Counted from the stretch's first letter, positions 33,503-40,640 are shown. The stretch is 41,587 bases of DNA from Anaerolineales bacterium (GCA_016789175.1 JAEURK010000012.1:1-41587); one strand, 5' to 3'. Made by a program: numbers and translations. Notes: a model not told the origin generated them from the letters alone.

Positions 33503-34612
33503 TCAGGTGAGGGCAAAGCGCGGGCGCCAGTGCGGGCTGGCACCCGTGAGCGCCAGATCGGCCGCGATCCGTCCGACGAGCGGCACGAACTTGAAACCGT
33601 GTCCGGAGCAGGGTGAGGCCACGACGACGTTGGGCGCACCGGGCAACCGATCGAGGATGAAGTCCTCGTTCCAGGTGTTGGTGTACAGGCAGGTCTTGGC
33701 CAGCATCAGCGGTCCGGCGGCCTCGGGCAACCGTTCGGCCAGATAGGCCCCCAGCCGTTCGAGCACCTCGGTGCGTGGCAGGTCGCGACGCTGCTCGGGC
33801 GTCACCACCAGGCCGTCGTGATGGAAACCGATCTTTACGCCGGGGTGTCCAAAGACCGGAAAGCCGTACGCGCTTGAGGCGTGCTCGATGAAGATCGGGA
33901 AGTTCTCGGGTGTGAAGCGCTCTGGTTGTTTCGGCCGGAAGTACGCCACACACTCCTCGGTCACCGTGAAGCGCGCCGCCAGATCCGGCAGCAGTTTTCC
34001 CACCCAGGCGCCGGCCGCGACGATGACATGCGCGGCGCGATAGGTGGCCTCCGCCGTGCGGACCTGCGGCAAAGCCGGTGTATCGAGGTCGAGAGTCAGA
34101 ACGGGGGTGTGTTCACGCAGCTCGGCCCCGTGGGCGCGCGCCAGGCCGGCCAGGGTCTCCACGGCCTGGGTGCTATTGACGATGCCGGCATCCGGAGACA
34201 CGATCGCGGCCCAATCGTCAGGGACGTTCCAGACCGGCCAGCGACGACGCAGTTCACGTCCGTCGACGACCTCATGGGCCGCCTGGATCTGGCTCAGGAC
34301 CCGCGCGGCCTCCAGCAGGGCCGGCTGCTCGGCCGGGCCCAGATCCAGTCCGCCGGTGCGGTGCAGCAGGCTGAGCCCGGCATCCCCTTCGAGATCACGC
34401 CACTCGTCCAGCGCCGCCATCGCGAGCCGGGCATAGTCGAGCTCACCGTAGGCAAATCGAAAGATCCGCGAATGGCCGTGGCTTGAGCCGCGATCGTGCC
34501 CGACCGCGTATTGTTCGAGGGCCAGCACCCGCCGGCCGTCGCGGGCCAGAGCATAAGCCGCCGCCGCGCCGACCCCTCCGGCTCCGATGACGATCACATC
34601 ATAGGTCTTCAT
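33503..34612 (-). CDS. Sarcosine oxidase / N-methyltryptophan oxidase-like FAD enzyme
   Basis: 369 residues of a monomeric FAD-dependent amine oxidase (MSOX/MTOX). The N-terminal dinucleotide fold is VIVIGAGGVGAAAAYALARD; GSSHGHSRIFRFAY matches the conserved SSHG block near FAD; and C335 in SPCSGHGFKF is the position of the covalent flavin cysteine. It would oxidise a secondary amine such as sarcosine, releasing formaldehyde and H2O2; which amine is uncertain. The start is at MKTYDVIVIG (ATG 34612), seven codons inside the longest frame. It begins 23 bases after the esterase stop, so the two are probably co-transcribed, though no metabolic link is evident. Confidence 0.9.
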   Translation of the reverse strand: MKTYDVIVIGAGGVGAAAAYALARDGRRVLALEQYAVGHDRGSSHGHSRIFRFAYGELDYARLAMAALDEWRDLEGDAGLSLLHRTGGLDLGPAEQPALLEAARVLSQIQAAHEVVDGRELRRRWPVWNVPDDWAAIVSPDAGIVNSTQAVETLAGLARAHGAELREHTPVLTLDLDTPALPQVRTAEATYRAAHVIVAAGAWVGKLLPDLAARFTVTEECVAYFRPKQPERFTPENFPIFIEHASSAYGFPVFGHPGVKIGFHHDGLVVTPEQRRDLPRTEVLERLGAYLAERLPEAAGPLMLAKTCLYTNTWNEDFILDRLPGAPNVVVASPCSGHGFKFVPLVGRIAADLALTGASPHWRPRFALT

Positions 34613-34635
34613 AACGCTCCGCTGCTGTGCCACGG

Positions 34636-35613
34636 CTACTGTAAGACGCCCTTGAGAAACTCCAGCTTCGCGCTGTCGTGGAACCCCTGCCCGCCCTCGT
34701 GGTTGTTGTACGGATAGACCCGGATCTCCTTGCGCTCCTGCGCATAGTGGTTGAAAGCCGCGAAGACCGTCGACGGCGGGCAGATGTCGTCCATCAGGCC
34801 GACCGAGAACAGCGCCGGGGCCTTGGCACGCGCAGCGAAGTTCCAGCCGTCGAAATACGAAAGCGTGTTGAAGACCGTGTCGACCTGATCGCGGTGGATG
34901 CGGCAGTAGAGCGAGATCTCGAAGTAAGGGTGCTTATCGGTGATCTCGGTCGCGCGCCGGTAGCCGCACAGAAAGGGCACGTCGGGCAGACACCCGGCCA
35001 GGTCGGGCACCAGGCCGGCCGCCGCGAGCGCGATGCCGCCGCCCTGGCTGCCGCCGGTCACGGCCACGCGAGCCGCGTCGACGTCCGCGCGCGAGCGCAC
35101 GGCCTCGACCGCGCGCACGGCGTCCGTGAACAGCCGGCGGTAATAGTACGTGCGCGGGTCGAGCACGCCGCGGGTCATGAAGCCCGGGTGCTGCGGGCTG
35201 TCGCCGTCGGGCGCGATATCGGGCGTGTGTCCGCCCGAGCCCCAGGCGCTGCCCTGGCCGCGCGTGTCCATGAACAGATACGCGTAGCCGGCGGCCGCAT
35301 ACAGCATGCGCTCGAAAGCGAAACCGCGTCCGCCGCCGTAGCCGTTGTATTCGACCACGCAGGGAAGCGGGCCGGTCGCGCCGCTCGGTTTGAGGAACCA
35401 GGCCTTGATCGGCTGGCCGCCGTACCCGTTGAAGGTCACGTCATAGGTCTCGATCAACTGGAGGCCGCTGTCGATGGAATCGAAGCGCGCGTCGAGCGGA
35501 TGCTGCCGCGCGGCCGTCAACGTGCCGGACCAAAACGCGTCGAAATCCGCGGGCTCGGTGCGGGTCGGTCGATAACTCTCGAGTTGGTCCTGGGGCAGGT
35601 CGAAGAAGGCCAT
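34636..35613 (-). CDS. Acetyl xylan esterase / cephalosporin-C deacetylase family
   Basis: 325 residues, matching the AXE1 family. The triad is nucleophile S189 in TGGSQGGGIALA, the Asp in VGLMDDICPPSTVFA, and the His in YPYNNHEGGQGF. The family entry segment AFFDLPQDQLESYRP and the FMDTRGQGSAWG motif are present. Members remove acetyl groups from xylan, xylo-oligosaccharides or small esters; no signal peptide is seen, so it is probably cytoplasmic and acts on imported oligosaccharides. The start is the ATG at 35613; upstream in-frame codons belong to the 91-bp repeat and are rejected. A TATCAT box lies beside that repeat. Confidence 0.92.
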   Translation of the reverse strand: MAFFDLPQDQLESYRPTRTEPADFDAFWSGTLTAARQHPLDARFDSIDSGLQLIETYDVTFNGYGGQPIKAWFLKPSGATGPLPCVVEYNGYGGGRGFAFERMLYAAAGYAYLFMDTRGQGSAWGSGGHTPDIAPDGDSPQHPGFMTRGVLDPRTYYYRRLFTDAVRAVEAVRSRADVDAARVAVTGGSQGGGIALAAAGLVPDLAGCLPDVPFLCGYRRATEITDKHPYFEISLYCRIHRDQVDTVFNTLSYFDGWNFAARAKAPALFSVGLMDDICPPSTVFAAFNHYAQERKEIRVYPYNNHEGGQGFHDSAKLEFLKGVLQ

Positions 35614-35659
35614 GAGATTTCCTCGTAAGGTGGGAGGCGATTGGCGCAATGATACAACC

Positions 35660-35750
35660 AAGACACCGGGAGTGCCCCGATGTCGGGCGACGCTCGACAT
35701 CGGGGCACATCGGGGCACATCGGGGCACATCGGGGCACTCCCGGTGTCTT
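35660..35750 (-). repeat. 91-bp palindromic element, copy 1
   Basis: Terminal inverted repeats of 24 bases (35660-35683 and 35727-35750) begin AAGACACCGGGAGTGCCCCG. Between them is CGGGCGACGCTCG, then the 10-base unit ACATCGGGGC repeated so that four copies end in the right arm (35697-35736). The reverse complement equals copy 2 (40534-40624) at 90 of 91 positions. It encodes nothing. It separates the esterase promoter from the upstream lipoprotein gene. Confidence 0.95.
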
Positions 35751-35754
35751 TCCC

Positions 35755-36333
35755 TTACGGCGCCGGCTGGCATTCGGTGCTGGCGCCCAGGATGGCGCAC
35801 CGCCAGGTGGCCTCCGGCGTCACAAAACGCACCTCCACGCGCCCGATGTTCGGGATCCCGCTGACCGGCAGCGTCTCTTCGATCCGGCTCATGACCAGCG
35901 CGGTGACCTCCGAGAAGGCCGCCTCATGCCCGGCATCGGCGACGGCGAGTTCGACCGTCACGTCGAGGCTCATCGCGTGGAAGCTGCCGTTGCAGAGGTT
36001 GTTCTCGCCGAAGGTGGAGGACGCTACCGAGCGAACCGTCTGCCCCAAATCGGTCAGGGCGGATGTCAGGGCCGTATCGAATTCGGTCGAACCCGGCCCG
36101 TAGGCCCAGGACCAAGCGGTCGGGCAATCCGTCGCGGTCGGGCTGGCGACGACGGTCGGGGCGACGATGGTCGGGCCGACGACGAGGGTTGGCGGAACCG
36201 CCGTGATCGGTGCGGCGATCAGGGGTTCTGCCGGCGTTGTGGCTAGAGTCGGCGCCGCCAACGGCGAGCAGGCGGCGCTGACGCTGACGGCGATGAGGGT
36301 TGTGACGAAGGCAAACAGCCGGCGAGAAAACAT
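35755..36333 (-). CDS. Predicted lipoprotein of unknown function
   Basis: 192 residues. The signal peptide MFSRRLFAFVTTLIAVSVSA ends in the lipobox SAAC near residue 22. A long Thr/Pro/Val-rich linker (about 25-68) leads to a domain of about 120 residues with four further Cys (in TDCPTAW, NNLCNGSF, TWRCAI and TECQPAP), which could form disulfides. I do not recognise the domain. The ribosome-binding site CAGGAG, 8 bases before the ATG, lies in one arm of a perfect 14-bp inverted repeat, so translation may be limited by RNA structure. It follows valS by 91 bases and may be in the same transcript; the 91-bp repeat begins 4 bases after its stop. Confidence 0.75.
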   Translation of the reverse strand: MFSRRLFAFVTTLIAVSVSAACSPLAAPTLATTPAEPLIAAPITAVPPTLVVGPTIVAPTVVASPTATDCPTAWSWAYGPGSTEFDTALTSALTDLGQTVRSVASSTFGENNLCNGSFHAMSLDVTVELAVADAGHEAAFSEVTALVMSRIEETLPVSGIPNIGRVEVRFVTPEATWRCAILGASTECQPAP

Positions 36334-36336
36334 GAT

Positions 36337-36382
36337 CGGGCTCCTGTACGAGATGTTTCCACCTTAGCCGTACAGGAGCCCG
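36337..36382 (-). promoter_or_regulatory. Hairpin hiding the ribosome-binding site of the lipoprotein gene
   Basis: Perfect 14-base arms CGGGCTCCTGTACG (36337-36350) and CGTACAGGAGCCCG (36369-36382) with an 18-base loop. On the minus-strand mRNA the 3' arm contains the AGGAG of the lipoprotein gene, so the site would be paired. It lies about 43 bases after valS and might also serve as its terminator. Confidence 0.65.
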
Positions 36383-36391
36383 CTGCCTTGA

Positions 36392-36420
36392 CGGGCTGCT
36401 GATACGAAGCTGACAGCCCG
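36392..36420 (-). terminator. Small hairpin directly after valS
   Basis: CGGGCTG (36392-36398) pairs with CAGCCCG (36414-36420) immediately past the valS stop at 36425. There is no T tract. With the next hairpin it makes a pair of stems at the valS mRNA end. Confidence 0.4.
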
Positions 36421-36424
36421 GGCT

Positions 36425-39217
36425 TTACAACGATTCGAGCTGAGCCACCAGCTTCGCGCGACCGGCCTCGGCCTCCGCCAGCCTGGCGCGTTCCTTGTCG
36501 ACCACGGCCGCGGGCGCGCGTTTAGCAAAGTCGGAGCCAAGCAGGCCCTGGCTCTTGGCGATCACGCGCTCCAGTTCGGCCAGCTCCTTGGTCAGGCGTT
36601 CGCGCTCGGCGCCGGCGTCGATCACGCCCTCGAGGAGCAGAAAGGCCTGCGTGCCGCCCTCGATCACCGAGATCGATTGGGCCGGGGCTTCGACGCTTGA
36701 CACAATCCTCAGCGCTGCCGCTTCGAGACCGGCCAACGCGGCCAGCACGTCGCGCTGCTCGGCCAGCCAACCGGCGCGCTCGCCGGCCGCGATGACGGCC
36801 CCCAGACGCTTTTTGGGCTCGATCTTCTTCTCGGTGCGCGCATTGCGGATTCCGCGCACCAGGGCGCGCAGGTGCTCGAATTGCTCGAGCGCCTCGCCGT
36901 CGGTGGCGCCCGCAGTCGGCCAGCTCGCCACGATCAGGGCCGGGCCCTCGTCCGCGAGACGCGGCAGCTTCTGCCACACGGCCTCGGTGATGTAGGGCAC
37001 GTACGGGTGCAACAGACGCAACGTCTGGTCGAGCACGTGCAGCAGGATCTGGCGGGTCGAATCGGCTGTGTCCTGGGCGCCCGCGTCCGCGGCCTTGAGT
37101 TGCAGCTTTGCGATCTCGACGTACCAGTCCGCGAAGTCGCCCCACAGGAAGTCGTAGATCTGGTTGCCGGCCTGGCCGAACTCGTAATCCTCGATGAAGC
37201 GCGTCGCGTCAGCGATCACGGTGTTGAGGCGCGAGAGGATCCAGCGGTCTGAGAGGGAGGGAGAAGGGAGAAGGGATGAGCGAACGAATCCCTCGGGCAG
37301 GTTCCCCACGATGAAGCGCGCGATGTTCCAGATCTTGTTGGCGAAGTTGCGGTTGGCCTCGACGCGCGCCAGGCTGAGGTTGAGGTCATTGCCGGGCGTG
37401 CCCGAGGTCAGCAGCGTGAAGCGCAGCGCGTCGGTGCCCATCGAGGCGATTCCGTCCGGGAACTGGTTGGCGATCACGGCGCTGCCGGCGGCGCGCACGG
37501 TGTCGCCCGAGGCGCCGTCGATGATCCAGCGCGGGTCGACCACGTTGCCCGTCGTCTTCGACATCTTGTGGCCGTGCTCGTCGCGCACCAGGCCATGCAG
37601 GTACACGGTGTGAAACGGCGCCGCGCGCGTGAACTCGAGGCCGGTCATGATCATGCGCGCCACCCAGAAGAACAGGATGTCGTAGCCGGTCTCCATGACG
37701 CTGGTCGGGTAGAAGTACTTGAGGTCCGGCGTGTCGTGCGGCCAGCCGAGCGTGCTGAACGGCCACAGACCCGAGCTGAACCAGGTGTCGAGCACGTCGG
37801 GATCCTGCTGCAGCTCGACCGACTTGCCGTGTTTGGCGCGCGCCAGGTTATAGGCGGCCGACTCGGTCCGGGCGACGAAGTATTCCTCGGTGGGCAGGCC
37901 GTCGGTGCCAACCACGTACCAGACCGGGATGCGGTGCCCCCACCACAGCTGGCGGCTGACCGTCCAGTCTTTGATGTTGTCGAGCCAGTTGAAGTACACC
38001 TTGCCGAAGCGCTCGGGCACGATGCGGATGCGCCCGTCGCGCACGGCGTCGAGACCGGCGGCGGCCAGGCCTTCCATCTTGACGAACCACTGCACCGAGA
38101 CCATCGGCTCGACAATCTCACCGCCGCGTTGCGAGCGGGGCGTGTTGCGCAGATACGGCTCGACCTTGAGTGTCAGCCCATCGGCCAGCATGTCGGCCCA
38201 GAGCTTCTCGCGGGCGGCGAAGCGGTCGAGGCCCTTGTAGGGCCCGCCGGCCGCCGTCACTTTGGCCTCGCGGTCGAGCATCGAGATGATCGGGAGCTTG
38301 TGGCGCGCGCCGACCTCGTAATCGGTGAAGTCGTGGCCGGGCGTAATCTTGAGCGCGCCGGTGCCGAAAGTGCGGTCGACAGCTTCGTCGGCGATCACGG
38401 GGATGCGCCGGTCAAGCATCGGCACGAGCACATCGCGGCCGATAAAGCGCTGGTAGCGCTCATCCTCGGGGTGCACGGCCACGGCCGTGTCGCCCAGGAT
38501 GGTCTCAGGCCGAGTCGTGGCCACCGGGATGAAGGCATCCTCGTCGGCCAGGCGGTACTTGAAATAGTAAAGGCTCCCGGGCTCCTCGCTGTACTCGACC
38601 TCGAGGTCGCTGACCGCGGTCTTGAGGCCCGGGCTCCAGTTGATCAGGCGCGGGCCGCGATAGATCAGGCCCTTGTCGTGCAGGCGCACGAAGGCCTCGC
38701 GCACGGCCACGCTCAGGCCCTCATCGAGCGTGAAGCGCACCCGGTCCCAATCGCAGCTGGCGCCGAGCCGGCGTAGCTGGTCGTAGATGATGCCGCCGTA
38801 TTTCTCCTTCCAGGCCCAGGTGCGGCGGAGAAATTCCTCACGGCCGAGTTCCTCACGCGTGACCTCGTCCTCGCGCAGCAACATCTTCTCGACCTGGAGT
38901 TGGGTGGCGATGCCGGCGTGGTCGGAGCCCGGCACCCACAGCGTCGGGTCGCCCTTCATGCGGTGGTAGCGGATCATCAGGTCCTCGACCGACACGAACA
39001 TAGCGTGGCCGAGGTGCAGCTCGCCCGTGACGTTCGGCGGTGGGATCGAGATCACAAACGGCTTCTTGGCCGGGTCATGGCCGGGCTTGTTCGGATCGTT
39101 GGACGGCTTGAACCAGCCGTTCTTCTCCCACCACGCGTAGAGCTCGCGCTCGGTCGCGGCGTGATCGTAAGTCTTGGGAAATTGCGGATTGCTGATTGCA
39201 GATTGCTGATTGGTCAT
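36425..39217 (-). CDS. valS: Valyl-tRNA synthetase
   Basis: 930 residues, a class I synthetase charging tRNA-Val. The HIGH-type motif is PPPNVTGELHLGHAM (near 60-75), the KMSKS motif is HKMSKTTGNVVDP (near 550), and the editing domain has PVATTRPETILGDTAVAV. The C-terminal coiled-coil arm begins after about residue 860. Two stretches come from dispersed repeats: residues 2-11 (TNQQSAISNP) are encoded by the GATTGCTGATTG word, and a linker SSLLPSPSLS before DRWILSRLN is encoded by a purine-rich segment. It lies 91 bases after the amidase gene, which is preceded by a GUC-specifier T-box, so it is probably valine-regulated. The start at 39217 has no clear ribosome-binding site. Confidence 0.97.
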   Translation of the reverse strand: MTNQQSAISNPQFPKTYDHAATERELYAWWEKNGWFKPSNDPNKPGHDPAKKPFVISIPPPNVTGELHLGHAMFVSVEDLMIRYHRMKGDPTLWVPGSDHAGIATQLQVEKMLLREDEVTREELGREEFLRRTWAWKEKYGGIIYDQLRRLGASCDWDRVRFTLDEGLSVAVREAFVRLHDKGLIYRGPRLINWSPGLKTAVSDLEVEYSEEPGSLYYFKYRLADEDAFIPVATTRPETILGDTAVAVHPEDERYQRFIGRDVLVPMLDRRIPVIADEAVDRTFGTGALKITPGHDFTDYEVGARHKLPIISMLDREAKVTAAGGPYKGLDRFAAREKLWADMLADGLTLKVEPYLRNTPRSQRGGEIVEPMVSVQWFVKMEGLAAAGLDAVRDGRIRIVPERFGKVYFNWLDNIKDWTVSRQLWWGHRIPVWYVVGTDGLPTEEYFVARTESAAYNLARAKHGKSVELQQDPDVLDTWFSSGLWPFSTLGWPHDTPDLKYFYPTSVMETGYDILFFWVARMIMTGLEFTRAAPFHTVYLHGLVRDEHGHKMSKTTGNVVDPRWIIDGASGDTVRAAGSAVIANQFPDGIASMGTDALRFTLLTSGTPGNDLNLSLARVEANRNFANKIWNIARFIVGNLPEGFVRSSLLPSPSLSDRWILSRLNTVIADATRFIEDYEFGQAGNQIYDFLWGDFADWYVEIAKLQLKAADAGAQDTADSTRQILLHVLDQTLRLLHPYVPYITEAVWQKLPRLADEGPALIVASWPTAGATDGEALEQFEHLRALVRGIRNARTEKKIEPKKRLGAVIAAGERAGWLAEQRDVLAALAGLEAAALRIVSSVEAPAQSISVIEGGTQAFLLLEGVIDAGAERERLTKELAELERVIAKSQGLLGSDFAKRAPAAVVDKERARLAEAEAGRAKLVAQLESL
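37251..37290 (+). repeat. Purine-rich element fragment inside valS
   Basis: The plus-strand run GAGAGGGAGGGAGAAGGGAG followed by AAGGGATGAGCGAACGAATC resembles the purine arm and core start of the element at 5431-5480. It encodes the low-complexity linker SSLLPSPSLS of ValRS in frame. The resemblance is partial. Confidence 0.45.
39187..39212. repeat. Two exact copies of GATTGCTGATTG in the first codons of valS
   Basis: Copies at 39187-39198 and 39201-39212, separated by CA, identical to the arm of the inverted repeat at 1162-1173. They encode valS residues 2-11 on the minus strand. Confidence 0.85.
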
Positions 39218-39263
39218 TTGCGTATTGCGATAGCTGCCTGATGATGGGTTGATGTTCGAGCCC

Positions 39264-39285
39264 GAGGCTCAGTCCGCTGAGCCTC
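39264..39285 (-). other. Hairpin between the amidase gene and valS
   Basis: GAGGCTCAG (39264-39272) and CTGAGCCTC (39277-39285) pair perfectly around TCCG. It lies in the 91-base gap and has no T tract, so it may be an mRNA processing or stabilising structure, not a terminator. Confidence 0.5.
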
Positions 39286-39308
39286 AGGTGGGTCGTTGAT
39301 CTGTCCGG

Positions 39309-40265
39309 TCATGGCGTGCTCCGTGAGGGCGGGTTCAGGATGGCGTCGTCGGCCAGCACGGCATGGACGCCGCGCACGCCGTTCACGATCTGGGTCACCC
39401 GCAGATCGACAACGACGCCGGCCAGCGCCAGGGCGCGCCGCTTGTCGAAACCGTGCAGGGTGCCCAGCAAGGTCACCATGGCGGCGAGCGCCCGATGCGC
39501 GGCCTGGGTCAGATCCTCATCCAGCCCGAACGTGATCCACCCGGCCGGTGTGCGCGCGTAGGGTGTGCTCAGGAGCGGCTGCGGCTCAAGCGACAGACGC
39601 AGCACCACGCGCTCGAGCGGGCACTCGACGGCGGTCACCGAGGCCTCACCGTCGCCCTGCGCGGCGTGGCCGTCCCCGAACGAGAAGAGCGCCAGCGGCA
39701 CCTCGATCGGCAGCACCAGCCGGCTCCCGGTGATCAATTCGCGACAATCCAGGTTGCCGCCGGTGTTGCGCGGTGGGATCGTCGAATGTCGGCCGGGCGC
39801 GGCCGGGGCGACGGCCAGTTGACCCAGGAAGGGCCGCAGACGGATTATGTCGCCGAATTGATTGCGCCCGATGCCGGCCGCGGCATCCAGGCTCCAGTCG
39901 AAGTCGTACAGCCCGTCGACGATGCCGAAGGCCCGGTTGATCGGATGATCCCAACCGCCGGCGACCGTCCAGCCCCAGGCGCCGACCATGATCTCATCGA
40001 TATCGATTGCCAGACCCATGCCGGGCTCGGCGCCGCGCACGGCAACCGGGCCAAGCAGCGCATGGCCGTTGTCGCGTGCGCGATCGCGGTCCGTGAACGG
40101 CGGCCGTTCCATCCCGGCTGTGGGCCGCGGGCCGATGCTCCAGCCCGCGTCGAGCGTCCGCGCGACGATCGTGTCGCCCGGGTCGATCGTCAGGATCGGA
40201 GCCAGATCGCGCGAGAAGTGGCCGTGCAACGTCGCGCGCTCGGGTTGAAGGGTGTGTGTCGCCAT
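39309..40265 (-). CDS. Acetamidase/formamidase family protein
   Basis: 318 residues of the FmdA/AmdA family, which hydrolyses formamide, acetamide or similar short amides to ammonia and the acid. Typical blocks are GDTIVARTLDAGWSIG near the N-terminus, GAEPGMGLAIDIDEI, the Asn-Gly rich TGGNLDCRELITGSRLVLPI and the metal-site motif FSFGDGHAAQGDGE. It should be cytoplasmic. ATG 40265 is preferred to the in-frame TTG at 40271, which lies in the T run of a terminator. The gene starts only 4 bases after the T-box terminator, whose descending arm contains GAGAGGG, the likely ribosome-binding site. Its control by a valine T-box, together with valS downstream, is unexpected for an amidase. Confidence 0.9.
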   Translation of the reverse strand: MATHTLQPERATLHGHFSRDLAPILTIDPGDTIVARTLDAGWSIGPRPTAGMERPPFTDRDRARDNGHALLGPVAVRGAEPGMGLAIDIDEIMVGAWGWTVAGGWDHPINRAFGIVDGLYDFDWSLDAAAGIGRNQFGDIIRLRPFLGQLAVAPAAPGRHSTIPPRNTGGNLDCRELITGSRLVLPIEVPLALFSFGDGHAAQGDGEASVTAVECPLERVVLRLSLEPQPLLSTPYARTPAGWITFGLDEDLTQAAHRALAAMVTLLGTLHGFDKRRALALAGVVVDLRVTQIVNGVRGVHAVLADDAILNPPSRSTP

Positions 40266-40269
40266 AAAC

Positions 40270-40305
40270 AAAAAAGCCCTCTCGTCCGTGTGAGGACGAA
40301 AGGGC
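40270..40305 (-). terminator. Terminator of the T-box leader
   Basis: On the minus strand a 12-base stem (40294-40305 with 40276-40287, one non-Watson-Crick pair) ends in TTTTTT (40270-40275), 4 bases before the amidase ATG. The alternative antiterminator would use the T-box sequence just upstream. Confidence 0.92.
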
Positions 40306-40523
40306 CTGCCTTCCGTGGTACCACCTCAGTTCCCGGCCGGGCCGGGCGCTTGGTTGCGCGGTAGCGGGCGCACCCGGGCGGGTCTAGTACTCGGTTTAGC
40401 CGAGGTTCTTCCGCCGTGTCACCGGGCGACTTTCCGCGCTGGTCGTCGGGGCGGGCTTGCACCACTGGGCCCATCCTCGCTGTCGACGTTGGAGCGCGTA
40501 CTCCTCCCGGTCGATGAAAGAAT
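40270..40523 (-). promoter_or_regulatory. T-box riboswitch leader, GUC (valine) specifier
   Basis: On the minus strand, stem I is anchored by CCGGG/CCCGG. The 5' side has the loop-E AGUA (in GAGGAGTACGC), the AG-bulge AGCGAG, and the distal loop TGGTGCAAGCC. The descending side has GGAAA followed by GUC (40428-40430), a valine codon in the specifier position. Further down, GAGGTGGTACCACGG (T-box core 40313-40323) is the conserved antiterminator sequence; its UGGU pairs with an ACCA tRNA end. The rho-independent terminator follows. Uncharged tRNA-Val should permit read-through into the amidase gene and valS. Confidence 0.93.
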
Positions 40524-40529
40524 ATTGTA
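40524..40529 (-). promoter_or_regulatory. -10 box TACAAT of the T-box transcript
   Basis: TACAAT on the minus strand, about 12 bases before the first stem I pairs, so transcription would begin just ahead of the T-box fold. The 91-bp element lies 4 bases upstream. Confidence 0.6.
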
Positions 40530-40533
40530 CAAC

Positions 40534-40624
40534 AAGATACCGGGAGTGCCCCGATGTGCCCCGATGTGCCCCGATGTGCCCCGATGTCGAGCGTCGCCCG
40601 ACATCGGGGCACTCCCGGTGTCTT
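40534..40624 (+). repeat. 91-bp palindromic element, copy 2
   Basis: Arms 40534-40557 (starting AAGATACCGGGAGTGCCCCG) and 40601-40624 flank four GCCCCGATGT units (40548-40587) and CGAGCGTCGCCCG. Identical to the reverse complement of copy 1 except one base in the left arm (T for C). It fills the space between the T-box promoter and the lysA promoter, which point away from each other. Confidence 0.95.
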
Positions 40625-40628
40625 GCCT

Positions 40629-40634
40629 TACAAT
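40629..40634 (+). promoter_or_regulatory. -10 box TACAAT of lysA
   Basis: TACAAT, then 6 bases, then the lysA ATG at 40641, so the message would be leaderless. It starts 4 bases after the end of the 91-bp element, so any -35 lies inside that element. Confidence 0.55.
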
Positions 40635-40640
40635 CCCGGC

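Noticed and set aside
37568-38776. A 402-codon plus-strand frame opposite valS
   Set aside because: It is a shadow of the synthetase gene.
39253-39285. A GTTCGAGCC motif next to a hairpin, checked as a possible tRNA arm
   Set aside because: No acceptor, D or anticodon stems can be drawn around it.
40548-40587. Decamer array considered as a CRISPR-like repeat
   Set aside because: The units are only 10 bases, contiguous without spacers and part of a palindromic element.
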